Below the pieces are notes generated by a model, which was not told the DNA's origin, did not search any database, and worked only from the letters and a program-made list of their open reading frames with translations. The translations under genes were made by a program, and so were the position numbers. Shown here in pieces: positions 17,926 through 27,588 of a DNA stretch of 64,000 bases; within the stretch, counting starts at the first letter, position 1; the number at the start of each line of letters is the position of its first letter. The stretch comes from Deltaproteobacteria bacterium (lineage in GTDB: Bacteria > Desulfobacterota > Desulfobaccia > Desulfobaccales > 0-14-0-80-60-11), in the NCBI GenBank assembly GCA_003599195.1, contig QZIZ01000019.1, forward strand, positions 23,524-87,523, in the 5' to 3' direction.

Positions 17926-18330
17926 CTAGACCTTCCTCAGGGCAATGGCGTCGATCTCAACGGCCACGCCCCGGGCCAGAGCTGAGACCTGGACGGTTGT
18001 CCGGGCCGGCGCCGGGTCCGGAAAAAATTCGGCGTAGGTGCGGTTCATCTCCTTAAAATCCGCCATGTCGGCCAGATAGACGGTGGTCTTGATCACGTCC
18101 TTGAGGGTGAGGTTGGCTGCGGCCAGGATGGCCTTCAGGTTCTGGATGGTCTGTACGGTTTGGACCACGATGTCCCCTTCCACCTTATTGCCGGCGGCGT
18201 CCAGGGGAATCTGGCCGGAAACGAAGACGAAGGGGCCTGCGGCCAGGGCCTGGCTGTAAGGACCCACCGGGGCCGTGACTTGATCCGTGATGATCACTTT
18301 TTTTTTCATGACGGGTTCTTCCTTATCCAT
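17926..18330 (-). CDS. ridA: RidA family protein (YjgF/YER057c/UK114)
   Basis: VIITDQVTAPVGPYSQALAAGPFVFVSGQIPLDAAGNKV...VIKTTVYLADMADFKEMNRTYAEFF...RTTVQVSALARGVAVEIDAIA. Confidence 0.92.
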   Translation of the reverse strand: MDKEEPVMKKKVIITDQVTAPVGPYSQALAAGPFVFVSGQIPLDAAGNKVEGDIVVQTVQTIQNLKAILAAANLTLKDVIKTTVYLADMADFKEMNRTYAEFFPDPAPARTTVQVSALARGVAVEIDAIALRKV

Positions 18331-18409
18331 TGAATTTAAGGTTCTACCTCCGGAAATGGGGGCAGAGAGTGATTAATTGCAAGAAAAACCTTGAAGATTA
18401 GCCTGGGGT

Positions 18410-18709
18410 TTGTTAATTGTTACCAAAAACCCCCGGAGGATGGTAATGGGGCTGTGGATGAAGTGCCCGAAATGCCAAACGCATAATCCCCTTTCTTTAA
18501 AGGTTTGCGACAATTGCGGATCTTTGCTGGATAATCTACCCAAAGAACAACGCATTTATGTGCTGACGCCCCCGGGCGCGGCGCAACCCGCGCGTCTTCT
18601 CAAAGCCACGCCGACTGCGGAATCTCCTCTGCCTGCCGCCGCTCCGGAGGCTCAAGCCGCCCCTCCCAAGGCCAAGGCTCAGAAAAAACCTCGGAAGAAG
18701 AAGAGTTAA
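18410..18709 (+). CDS. Small zinc-ribbon protein with low-complexity basic tail
   Basis: WMKCPKCQTHNPLSLKVCDNCGSLLDN...; Ala/Pro/Lys-rich C-terminus. Confidence 0.7.
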   Translation: MLIVTKNPRRMVMGLWMKCPKCQTHNPLSLKVCDNCGSLLDNLPKEQRIYVLTPPGAAQPARLLKATPTAESPLPAAAPEAQAAPPKAKAQKKPRKKKS

Positions 18710-19551
18710 GCCGGGGCTGCGGCGTGTTCCACAATCCCCAGGATTAATTGCACCAATCGGGGTTCGGCCCGGGCCACGGTGTCCACGATCTCTTCCAGAG
18801 AAGTGGGGGCCATGGCGTCCGGGAGATTAAGATTGCTGAGCACGGAGATGCCTAAGACTTGCAGACTGGCGTGCACCGCGCAGATAGCCTCGGGCACGGT
18901 GGACATGCCCACCGCGTCCGCGCCGATCAACCGCAGAAAGCGAGTTTCCGCGGGGGTTTCCAATTGGGGGCCTTTGACCGCCACGTAAACCCCCTGGCGC
19001 AATACCAACCCCCTGCGGCGGGCCACCTCCTCCGCCACCTGCATTAAGCGGCGGTCGTAGACCCGGCTTAAGTCGGGAAACCGCGGCCCCCAGGCGTCGA
19101 TATTCTCTCCGGTGAGGGGGCTGTCTCCCAGGAAATTGAGGTGATCCCGGACGAGCATTAATTCACCGGCTCTGAAGAAAGGATTGAGGGCCCCCGCGGC
19201 ATTGGTCAGGATCAGGTTTTTAATGCCCACCGCGGCCATCACCCGCACCGGAAAGGTCACCTGGCGCAGAGAATACCCCTCATAAGCGTGCAGCCGCCCC
19301 TGGCAGAGGAGAACCCGGCTGCCGGCCAGAAGCCCCCAACTCAGGTGTCCCCGGTGGCTGGGACTGGTGGCCCGGGGATAGTGGGGCAGCTTCTCGTAAG
19401 GGAGACTGCCTTCCTCTTCCAACTGTCCGGCTAAAAGCCCCATGCCGGTTCCCAGGACGATGCCCCATTCCGGAGCGGTTTGCCAATTCCGGCCCAGGAA
19501 GTCGGCGCACTCCTCTACCTGGGCATAATATTGCTGGGCGGTCACCATCAT
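18706..19551 (-). CDS. Purine-nucleoside phosphorylase
   Basis: WGIVLGTGMGLLAGQLEE...RVLLCQGRLHAYEGYSLRQVTFPVRVMAAVGIKNLILTNAAGALNP...GPQLETPAETRFLRLIGADAVGMSTVPE. Confidence 0.93.
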   Translation of the reverse strand: MMVTAQQYYAQVEECADFLGRNWQTAPEWGIVLGTGMGLLAGQLEEEGSLPYEKLPHYPRATSPSHRGHLSWGLLAGSRVLLCQGRLHAYEGYSLRQVTFPVRVMAAVGIKNLILTNAAGALNPFFRAGELMLVRDHLNFLGDSPLTGENIDAWGPRFPDLSRVYDRRLMQVAEEVARRRGLVLRQGVYVAVKGPQLETPAETRFLRLIGADAVGMSTVPEAICAVHASLQVLGISVLSNLNLPDAMAPTSLEEIVDTVARAEPRLVQLILGIVEHAAAPA

Positions 19552-19706
19552 CCCCCATTCCCGAAATAATGTTTTTCAAGATATGCTGCTTTCCGCCATT
19601 CGTCAATGCCTGGGCCGGAGGAAGGTCCATTTCCCGGTTTATCTCCTTGACAGAAGCAGGGTTCGGTTTTAAAAATAAGGACACAGCAGAATGGGGATCT
19701 TGCGTC

Positions 19707-20129
19707 ATGGCCAGACCGAAAAAATGCCGGTGGGTGAAAATGGAGCCGGGGGTGACCTTTTTCAAGCCCCAGGGTATCCCCCTCCGGTCCTTGGAGCACA
19801 ACGTCATCACCATCGATGAAATGGAAGCCATGCGGCTGTCCGACTTTTTGGGATTGAACCAGGAACAGGTGGCCAAAGAGATGCAGGTTTCCCGGCCCAC
19901 GGTGACCCGCATTCTGGCCCGGGCACATAAGGCGGTGGCCGATGCCTTGGCCCACGGCAAGGCCATTCGCATTGAGGGGGGAGATTACCGTCTGGCGGAG
20001 GAATTCCTGGTCTGCCGTTTCTGCGGCCATCAGGAACCCGCCCCGGCCCAAAAGGGAGGGGAGCCGCAGACCTGCTCAAAATGCCAGAGTCCCAACTCCG
20101 GCCAAATTGCGGCGGATAAAACCCGCTAA
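19707..20129 (+). CDS. DUF134 domain HTH protein with C-terminal CxxC pairs
   Basis: MARPKKCRWVKMEPGVTFFKPQGIPLRSLEHNVITIDEMEAMRLSDFLGLNQEQVAKEMQVSRPTVTRILARAHKAVADAL. Confidence 0.88.
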   Translation: MARPKKCRWVKMEPGVTFFKPQGIPLRSLEHNVITIDEMEAMRLSDFLGLNQEQVAKEMQVSRPTVTRILARAHKAVADALAHGKAIRIEGGDYRLAEEFLVCRFCGHQEPAPAQKGGEPQTCSKCQSPNSGQIAADKTR

Positions 20130-20259
20130 CCAGGACACAATTAATTAGGGGGTCGTGGAGTTAACAGTAAATTATCTATAATTACAGATAGTTGTGGTGC
20201 GAAAAGCGCACCCTTTTCAAGCCAGCCCATCTTGAAGCCTGGGGGGGAGACTGAAGGGC

Positions 20260-21300
20260 ATGGATGCCATAACCTACCGCGAATCCGGGGTTGATATCGA
20301 TAAGGCCGAGTCCTTTATTCAAAAGATACGCCCCCTGGTCAAATCCACTTTCCGCACCGGCGTTCTGGGGGAGATCGGCGGCTATGCCGGTCTTTTCCAT
20401 CTGAACGTCCAGCAATACCGCGATCCCGTATTGGTTTCCGCCACCGACGGGGTGGGCACCAAGATCATGGTGGCCGTCCTCATGGACCGGCACCACACCA
20501 TCGGCATCGATCTGGTGGCCATGTGTGTTAACGACATCATCACCCACGGGGCCGCCCCCTTATTTTTCCTGGATTATCTGGCCATGGGGAAGCTCTCCCC
20601 GCAAACCGGGACCCAGATCATAGAAGGCATCACCAACGGCTGCCTCCAGGCCCGCTGCTCTCTGATCGGGGGGGAAACCGCGGAGATGCCGGGCTTATAT
20701 AAAGAGGGGGATTACGATCTGGCCGGTTTTGTGGTGGGGGTGGTGGACCGGAGCCAGATCATCGACGGCTCGGATATCGCCGTGGGCCACCGGCTCATCG
20801 GCATCGCCTCCAGCGGCCTGCACTCCAACGGCTTTTCCCTGGTGCGCAAGGTCCTCTTCGAGAAGCACGGCTATGGGGTGATGGACGAGATCCCGGAGTT
20901 GGGCGGCCCCTTGGGGGATGAGCTCCTTAAACCCACCAGGATCTACGTGGAAACGGTGCTCAATCTCTTGCGGGATTTCTCCTTAAGCGGCATCGCCCAT
21001 ATCACCGGCGGCGGACTGACCAATAATCTGCCCCGCATCCTGCCCCGCTCCTGCCAGGCGGTGATCCACCGCCAGGCCTGGACTCCGCCCCCTATTTTCA
21101 AGTTGCTCCAGGATAAGGGCAACATCCCGGAAGAGGAGATGTTCCGCACTTTTAATAACGGCGTGGGTTTGGTGATGGTGGTGGCCGAAGATCTGGTGGC
21201 CGACGTGCTGCTGCGCCTCCAAGGCCTCCAGGAACAGGCCTTTGTCATGGGGGAGATAATGGGCCGGAAAAATGACGACCCGCCGCTGGTCTACGTTTAA
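20260..21300 (+). CDS. purM: Phosphoribosylformylglycinamidine cyclo-ligase
   Basis: YRESGVDIDKAESFIQKIRPLVKSTFRTGVLGEIGGYAGLF...ATDGVGTKI...GIDLVAMCVNDIITHGAAPLFFLDYLAMG. Confidence 0.95.
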   Translation: MDAITYRESGVDIDKAESFIQKIRPLVKSTFRTGVLGEIGGYAGLFHLNVQQYRDPVLVSATDGVGTKIMVAVLMDRHHTIGIDLVAMCVNDIITHGAAPLFFLDYLAMGKLSPQTGTQIIEGITNGCLQARCSLIGGETAEMPGLYKEGDYDLAGFVVGVVDRSQIIDGSDIAVGHRLIGIASSGLHSNGFSLVRKVLFEKHGYGVMDEIPELGGPLGDELLKPTRIYVETVLNLLRDFSLSGIAHITGGGLTNNLPRILPRSCQAVIHRQAWTPPPIFKLLQDKGNIPEEEMFRTFNNGVGLVMVVAEDLVADVLLRLQGLQEQAFVMGEIMGRKNDDPPLVYV

Positions 21301-21342
21301 AGACGGTTTTTAGTTTTTAGTCTTCGGAAGATAATTAAATGA

Positions 21343-21372
21343 AAGGGGCAACAGGCTACTCTGTTGCCCCTT
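21343..21372. terminator. Terminator-like hairpin nested in AAACTGA-type heptamer inverted repeats
   Basis: AAGGGGCAACAG GCTACT CTGTTGCCCCTT flanked by gtttttagtttttag and aactaaaaactgaaaactaaaaacc. Confidence 0.7.
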
Positions 21373-21428
21373 CCCTTTCCATTCTCCCATGATCTTTTAA
21401 CTAAAAACTGAAAACTAAAAACCATCTT

Positions 21429-22454
21429 TCAGGTTTTGCCGATAAATTTAATAAAACTCATAAAGTAATTCAGATCAAAAATGTTCCTCTCCTGGAGAGC
21501 GGCCATCTCCTTCAGGGCTTCTTTAGAAGACTTGGGGCGCTTGTGGGAGTTGCCGCCGGTCAAGGTTTCATAGTGGTCCAGAATCCGCAGGACCCGGGCC
21601 CAGGGGTCGATGGCATTGATTTTTAGGCCCCCGGGGTGCCCGGAGCCGTCCCCGTTTTCATGGTGCTGCAGGGCCATGTATCTCACTTCCCGTCGGATTC
21701 CGGGCATGGCCGACAGCATTTTGTAACCCACCGCGGGATGGGAATCCGTGGTCTTGACCGCGGTCCTGGTGGTATCCTTCTGGACCAACTCGGGCTTTAA
21801 CTGGATCAGGCCGATGTCATGCAACATGGCTCCCAGGCCGAAGTCCTGGGCTTTTTGGGCGTCCCAGCCCAGAAAACTGATAAAGGCCAGCCCCAAAAAG
21901 CAGACATTGAGGGAGTGGTTGTAGAGGACGTGGTCGTGCCGCCGGATTTCCAGGATGGACCGATGGAAGTCTACTCCGCCTTTCATCAAATCGAACATGC
22001 CGTCGATCAGACGCAAGGCCCGGAACATCTGGGGGCTGGCGCCGATCTCCTCGGAGCAAAAGAAATTGCGCACCGTAATCAGCGTCGTGTCATACAGAAG
22101 GGTGACCTTCTCCTCCGGTTTCCAGGTTTCATCCGGCAACACCTTCTCCAGGGAGCGGTCCAGGTACTCCAGGACCCGGTCCTCATCCTCCTGTTGATAA
22201 TAAAGCCATTGAATCTCCAAAGATTTCAGTTTCTGAAACCATTCCTCTTTGAAGATCTCGTTTTTGGGACAGGCCAGGACAAAGCGCGGCTCCGGGTCCT
22301 TTTTGGCTTTGACCTTGAGATAGACGTCGAAGGTGACCACATCGCCCGGCGCCAGGTTGCGCAGCGGCAAAGGGATATACCCTCCCTTTTCTTCGCCGAT
22401 GGCGGGGGCGACGATTTTACTGGTCTTTAACTCTAAATCCAGAATTTGTTTCAT
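21429..22454 (-). CDS. HD-GYP domain protein (putative c-di-GMP phosphodiesterase)
   Basis: MLHDIGLIQLKPELV and MALQHHENGDGSGHPGGLKINAIDPWARVLRILDHYETLTG; start MKQILDLELKTSK at 22454. GYP motif reads GHP. Confidence 0.83.
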   Translation of the reverse strand: MKQILDLELKTSKIVAPAIGEEKGGYIPLPLRNLAPGDVVTFDVYLKVKAKKDPEPRFVLACPKNEIFKEEWFQKLKSLEIQWLYYQQEDEDRVLEYLDRSLEKVLPDETWKPEEKVTLLYDTTLITVRNFFCSEEIGASPQMFRALRLIDGMFDLMKGGVDFHRSILEIRRHDHVLYNHSLNVCFLGLAFISFLGWDAQKAQDFGLGAMLHDIGLIQLKPELVQKDTTRTAVKTTDSHPAVGYKMLSAMPGIRREVRYMALQHHENGDGSGHPGGLKINAIDPWARVLRILDHYETLTGGNSHKRPKSSKEALKEMAALQERNIFDLNYFMSFIKFIGKT

Positions 22455-22562
22455 AGATATGCAAAGGCGGCGCAAAGATATAGGGACAAGTAAACCTGTC
22501 ATCCTTATCATCGGAACCCGGACATCATTTATAAAATATTAATTTCTGCAAGCTGACCGCGG

Positions 22563-23150
22563 TCAGCTATTAATCCGCCGCCAGAGCCGGATGCCGGGGG
22601 GCGGAGCAGGCTCCGTCTCCGGGGGGGCTTGCAGGGAAGCAAAGACCGCCTGGGCCAGGGCCCAACCCTTGTGCTCCTGGGCCTCCTGCCACTCTCCATA
22701 GGTCAGGGCCCCCACCTTACAGGCCTCAACGCATGCGGGTTTCCGGCCCACGGCTTCCCTCTCCGGACATTGGTCGCACTTCAGGGCGACCGCCCGCTTG
22801 TCCGGGGCCAGATAGAGGGGGGCGTAGGTGAGCACCCCGAAGGGGCAAGCCATGGCGCACATGGCGCAATTGATGCACTTGGCCGGGTCGATGTCCACCG
22901 TGGACCGGGGGGTGCGGCTGATGGCCCCAGCAATGCACACCTGCTGGCAGGGGGCGGGCTCGCAGTGGCGGCACTTGTTGGGAAAGGCCAGGTGCTGCCT
23001 GCCCGGATAAATCCTTAGCCTAGGCCGGGGCGTCACTTGCTCCGAAATGGCCCCGGCCAGATTCTTGGTCCGGGAATGCTCCACCGCACAGGCCAAACGG
23101 CACTGCAAACAGCCCACGCAACGCTCGGGGCGGACGATGACGGTTTTCAT
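22563..23150 (-). CDS. 4Fe-4S dicluster-type ferredoxin (HycB/CooF-like electron-transfer protein)
   Basis: Four Cys clusters: CVGCLQCRLAC, CRHCEPAPCQQVC, CINCAMCAMACPFG, CDQCPEREAVGRKPACVEAC. Confidence 0.88.
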   Translation of the reverse strand: MKTVIVRPERCVGCLQCRLACAVEHSRTKNLAGAISEQVTPRPRLRIYPGRQHLAFPNKCRHCEPAPCQQVCIAGAISRTPRSTVDIDPAKCINCAMCAMACPFGVLTYAPLYLAPDKRAVALKCDQCPEREAVGRKPACVEACKVGALTYGEWQEAQEHKGWALAQAVFASLQAPPETEPAPPPGIRLWRRINS

Positions 23151-23190
23151 AAACTATCCTTTTGGGGAGATATCCCCGCTAAGATTGCTC

Positions 23191-24396
23191 TCATCCCCAC
23201 AACCTCCCCGGTGTCACCGGCTCCGCGGCGGGCAACTGTTGGGACATGAGGTGAAAGTAAATCCCTGCGTCCGCCACTGCGCCCACCAGGGTCAAACCCA
23301 CCAGGCGGCCCTCCCGGTAGGCCAGGCGGCGGTAATGGCCGCGGCGCCGGTCGAGTTCGCTGACTATCTCGACATCCTCGGCCTCCGGCTGCACTAACCC
23401 CCCGGTGATGATCTTGAAGCCCCGCAACGAAATGCTGTTTTGGGGCAGCAGGCCGGGGTAGCGCCGGTTTGCCCCGGCCATGTTGGCCCCGGCGATCTTC
23501 CCTTGCTCCACGGCCGCGGGCCAGATGGGGACATAAGCCGGTTGGCCGGTGAGGAGGTTAACTCCCTGAACACAGTCCCCCGCGGCATAAATCTCCGGCA
23601 GCCCGGTATTAAGCCGGGCGTCCACCGGCACGCCGCCGGCCGCGGCCAGGCCGCTGTCCGCCAGAAATTCCGTATTCGGCGTCACGCCGATGGCGAACAG
23701 CACGGCCTGAGCGGGCAGTTCCCGGCCGTCCGCCAGGGCCAGGGCCCGGACCCGGCCCTTGTACCCCGCCAAACCAATGGGCTTGGTGTCGCAATAAACT
23801 TCAATGCCCCATTCTAATAGGGCGTTACCCAACATCGCCGCGGCCTGAGTATCCACCAGCCGGGGCAATACCTGGGACTCCAGCTCCGCCAGGGCCACCC
23901 GGCAGCCTCGCCGGGCCAGGGCTTCAGCGGCCTTGAGGCCCACCGGCCCGGCTCCTGCAACCACCACCTCTGCGCCCTCGGGCAGGGCCGCGTCCAGGCG
24001 CCGCCAGTCCGCCAGGGTGCGCAGGGTAAAGACGCCCTCCAGGTCTTCCCCGGGGATGCCCGGCAGCCGGGGCCGGGCCCCGGAGGCGATGAGCAGCCGG
24101 TCGTAGGGACAGGCCCGTCCGGAGCGCAGGCGCACTTCCCGCTCCTCCGGGGCCACCTGGACCACCTGCTCCCCCAAGAGGGCTTCAAACCCCCATTCCT
24201 GGAAATAATCCGCGGCCTTAAGCCAGATCTTCTCCAGGCTTACCTCGCCGCTCAACAGATAGGTGAGCAGAGGCCTGCTGTAAGGAGGATGAGGCTCATC
24301 GCTGACCACGGTGACGGCGCCCCGGGGGTCCCACTGCCTGATGGTTTCCGCGGCGGCCAGCCCCGCGGCGCTGGCGCCGATGATTAGATAGCGCAT
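23191..24396 (-). CDS. NAD(P)/FAD-dependent oxidoreductase
   Basis: MRYLIIGASAAGLAAAETIRQWDP...LLIASGARPRLPGIPGEDLEGVFTLRTLADW...VVVAGAGPVGLKAAEALARRG...EIYAAGDCVQ. Confidence 0.9.
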   Translation of the reverse strand: MRYLIIGASAAGLAAAETIRQWDPRGAVTVVSDEPHPPYSRPLLTYLLSGEVSLEKIWLKAADYFQEWGFEALLGEQVVQVAPEEREVRLRSGRACPYDRLLIASGARPRLPGIPGEDLEGVFTLRTLADWRRLDAALPEGAEVVVAGAGPVGLKAAEALARRGCRVALAELESQVLPRLVDTQAAAMLGNALLEWGIEVYCDTKPIGLAGYKGRVRALALADGRELPAQAVLFAIGVTPNTEFLADSGLAAAGGVPVDARLNTGLPEIYAAGDCVQGVNLLTGQPAYVPIWPAAVEQGKIAGANMAGANRRYPGLLPQNSISLRGFKIITGGLVQPEAEDVEIVSELDRRRGHYRRLAYREGRLVGLTLVGAVADAGIYFHLMSQQLPAAEPVTPGRLWG

Positions 24397-24672
24397 AATG
24401 TTATTTTACCGCGAAGCTGAGGCCCCAGGGAAGAAAAATAGCTGCTTATGGAAGGGCGAAAAGGGGAAGAGGGAAAAAGGGGAAAGGGGAAAAAATTTAT
24501 TATGCCTCCAACCCTTCCCTTTTCGCCTTTTAACCTTTTCCCCTTTTCCCCCAGATATTTCCCATCTTGCATAACTTTCACTCCTGTAGTAGTGTCCTCT
24601 CCAGCCGGACCCGGCTTCGAAGGGCCAGCTTTCCGGTTCGCATTTCCCCATTTCCGAAGATTGCGGAGGCAG

Positions 24673-25278
24673 ATGATGAAACCCATATCCCGGGCCTTGA
24701 TAAGCGTTACCGACAAAGGCGGTTTGCTGGAGTTTGCCCAATTTCTAGCCAAGTATCAGGTGGAGATCCTGTCCACCGGCGGCACCGCCAAGATGCTCAG
24801 GGACGGCGGCGTGAAGGTGGTGGAAGTCTCCGATTACACCGGCTTTCCGGAAATGTTGGACGGCCGGGTGAAGACCCTGCACCCCAAAATCCACGGGGGC
24901 ATTCTGGGCCGCCGGGACCTCCCCGCCCACCTGGAACAGATGGCCGCCCAAAAAATCCAACCCATCGACCTGGTGGTGGTCAACCTCTATCAGTTCGAAA
25001 AAGCGGTGGCCAAGCCCGGCTGCACCCTGGAAGACGCCATTGAAAACATCGATATCGGCGGGCCCACCCTGCTTCGGGCCGCGGCCAAGAATTACCAGGC
25101 GGTCACCGTGGTAGTGGACCCCGGGGATTACCACCGCCTCATGGACGAGATGAAGCTTAATAAGGGCGCGACCAGCCTGAGCACCCGCTTCAAACTGGCG
25201 AAAAAGGTCTTCAAGCTTACCAGCGAGTACGATACCGCCATTTACCATTATCTGGTGGACAAGGCTCCGGCCTGCTGA
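24673..25278 (+). CDS. purH: IMP cyclohydrolase (PurH N-terminal MGS-like domain only)
   Basis: [83 protein letters not shown]...; ORF ends before any AICAR transformylase domain. Confidence 0.9.
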   Translation: MMKPISRALISVTDKGGLLEFAQFLAKYQVEILSTGGTAKMLRDGGVKVVEVSDYTGFPEMLDGRVKTLHPKIHGGILGRRDLPAHLEQMAAQKIQPIDLVVVNLYQFEKAVAKPGCTLEDAIENIDIGGPTLLRAAAKNYQAVTVVVDPGDYHRLMDEMKLNKGATSLSTRFKLAKKVFKLTSEYDTAIYHYLVDKAPAC

Positions 25279-25643
25279 TGGGTGCGCCTGCCTCGATTAC
25301 CATGAGCCGGGGCCGGGTCCTGGACCTCACCGGCCCCTATTACTACCAGGACCTGCTCACCGGCATCGCCCAGGAGATCCTCGCCGAGCTGGCCGAAATC
25401 GAGAAAGTGGACCTCCCCTCCCTGGCGGAGGAGGATTTCGAACAGGTGGTGAGCGTCACCCAGATCCGCCTGCTCAACGAACTTTATTACTGCCTGGGGC
25501 AACTCCGGGCCGCGGGTGTGGAACTGGAGGTGAAACGGGCCATCCAGGACCTCCGGGATATCTGGAACCGTTACATCGACCAGACCCAGCGGCCCGCAGC
25601 CCTGAAATTTCAGGTGGAGCCGGGAGAAGACCAGGTGCAATGA
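25278..25643 (+). CDS. Conserved hypothetical small protein
   Basis: ORF overlapping the purH stop by 1 nt: [46 protein letters not shown]... Confidence 0.6.
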   Translation: MGAPASITMSRGRVLDLTGPYYYQDLLTGIAQEILAELAEIEKVDLPSLAEEDFEQVVSVTQIRLLNELYYCLGQLRAAGVELEVKRAIQDLRDIWNRYIDQTQRPAALKFQVEPGEDQVQ

Positions 25644-26004
25644 GAGGGAGAGGAACAATCTTTCCAGCAGGTGACTGTCTCTGGACGATCAGGACCTCAT
25701 AAGATTTAACCCTAAACATTCCGCCAATCTTTCTATCAGATAACCTACATAAAATTACCTAACATAAATAAAATAACTAGGCAAAAATAGGTAATTTTAC
25801 CAGCTTTTTCCTAACCTAAATTTTCTTAAAATAATACTAAACTGAAATTTTGGCGAGGGCTGGGAAGTTAAGCCCACCGTTTCCGGATTTTTACGGCAGG
25901 TGTGCGGATCGAAGTGGACATGAATTTCTACTGCCTCCTGAGGTTGATTTTCCAAACGTGAAAGATCTTTCGATTGAGCGTGATGGCGAAGCGTGGGGAG
26001 AATT

Positions 26005-27141
26005 ATGAAAAGTTACTATGGCGATAAAACCGTCTTGATTACCGGATCAGCCGGCACCGTGGGCACGGAAATCGTCCGCCAGTTGGTGGCGCTCGCACCC
26101 AAGGAACTCCGGATTCTGGATAATAATGAATCCGCTTTGTTTTTTCAGGGCAATGAATACCGGCATGCCGGCCGGGTGATCCCTTACCTGGGCGACGTCA
26201 GGGACGACCAGAAACTGGCCAACGTCACCAGGGGAGTGGACATTATCTTTCATCTGGCCGCGTTTAAGCACGTGGGTTTCGCAGAATACAATCCCTTCGA
26301 GGCGGTGCAAACCAATATTCTCGGAGTGAAACATGTGGCTCAGGCCGCCCAGATCAATCACGTCTCCCGGGTGATCTTCGCCAGTTCCGATAAGGCCGTC
26401 AACCCCACCAACGTCATGGGCACCTCCAAACTCATGGGGGAGCGCATCTTCACTGCAGCCAACATTTTTCACAACAACGGCAGCCAGATATTCTCCAGCG
26501 TCCGCTTCGGCAACGTCCTGGGCTCCCGGGGTTCGGTGGTTCCCATTTTTGCCAAACAGATCCTGTCCGGCGCCACGGTGACCGTCACCGACGCCCGCAT
26601 GACCAGGTTCGTGATGACCGTGCAGGAGGCCGCCAACCTGCTGCTGGAAGCGCCTTTCATCGCTTGCGGGGGTGAGGTTTTGGTCACCAAGATGTTGGCC
26701 ATGCGCATCATCGATCTGGCCCACGCCATGATCGAACTGCTGACCGCCAGAACCGGCATGGACCCGGGGTCCATTCCCATCAAATTCGTGGGCGCCATGC
26801 CCGGCGAGAAGCTCTATGAGGAATTGATGACCGAGGAGGAAGTGGGCCGCACCAAGGAACTCCCCACGATGTTCGCCATCCTCCCGGCTCTGCGGGGTTA
26901 TTACCAAAAGATTGAATATAACTATCAAAATTTGCTGCCGGAGGTGGAAAACCGGCGCCCCTACATCTCCAACCTGGAGATTCCCATGACCATTGAGGAG
27001 ATCAAGGCCTACCTGGAAGACTACGGTATTCTGGATGAATTCCTGCCGCCGGGAAAGCCTTATGATCTGCTGTATCCCGCTCCCGACCTGGACCTGGAAA
27101 CGGCAACGCAGAAATCTCCGCGGCCGGTCAAACTGCAATGA
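26005..27141 (+). CDS. Polysaccharide biosynthesis protein, UDP-N-acetylglucosamine 4,6-dehydratase-like (CapD/PseB family SDR), copy 1
   Basis: VLITGSAGTVGTEIVRQL...HLAAFKHVGFAEYNPFEAVQTNILGVKHV...SSDKAVNPTNVMGTSKLMGERIF...SSVRFGNVLGSRGSVVPIF. Confidence 0.9.
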   Translation: MKSYYGDKTVLITGSAGTVGTEIVRQLVALAPKELRILDNNESALFFQGNEYRHAGRVIPYLGDVRDDQKLANVTRGVDIIFHLAAFKHVGFAEYNPFEAVQTNILGVKHVAQAAQINHVSRVIFASSDKAVNPTNVMGTSKLMGERIFTAANIFHNNGSQIFSSVRFGNVLGSRGSVVPIFAKQILSGATVTVTDARMTRFVMTVQEAANLLLEAPFIACGGEVLVTKMLAMRIIDLAHAMIELLTARTGMDPGSIPIKFVGAMPGEKLYEELMTEEEVGRTKELPTMFAILPALRGYYQKIEYNYQNLLPEVENRRPYISNLEIPMTIEEIKAYLEDYGILDEFLPPGKPYDLLYPAPDLDLETATQKSPRPVKLQ

Positions 27142-27588
27142 GGATGCTTCTCTGGGATTGAGCCGAAGGCGCACCCGGGGGTCTTCCCCACCCGGGGGCG
27201 GACATATGGGGCCTTGCCGGCAAATTCATCTGTCTACCGCGGCGTAAGCAAAGCGCAGATCTTTCCCATTCAAAATTTTCTACAAAATTCCCTTAGTTAT
27301 CCCCAGCAGAGAGCAACAACCGGAAGCCCAGGCAAAGGGAACACTATCCCTTTTGTTTAGCGGGCTCGTCCCTGGAGGATTAATTGCGGATATATACAAC
27401 GATTTTTCCATACATTAAATAGGTAATTATGCCTATTGATTATAGGCCAGCTAAAAATCAAACTATACTTAGGCTTTTTGGCAACACCTATATTTTGTCG
27501 AAGGGGCCGGACCAGCGCAAGTTCATAAAATATTGACCTTCAAACTTCGATAATGCCCCTGGAGAACAACAAAAAGGAGGAGCGGAAT

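Noticed and set aside
22563-24396. Ferredoxin + FAD oxidoreductase as a new electron-bifurcating complex
   Set aside because: Adjacent ferredoxin/FAD-oxidoreductase pairs are common accessory genes of metalloenzymes; no catalytic subunit in the window, so there is no basis for a novel complex.
25644-26004. Riboswitch upstream of the first dehydratase
   Set aside because: AT-rich with several short inverted motifs, but no match to a riboswitch core (GEMM-like pieces absent); treated instead as a promoter/operator region.
26047-27174. 375-aa minus-strand ORF
   Set aside because: Antisense shadow of the dehydratase gene.
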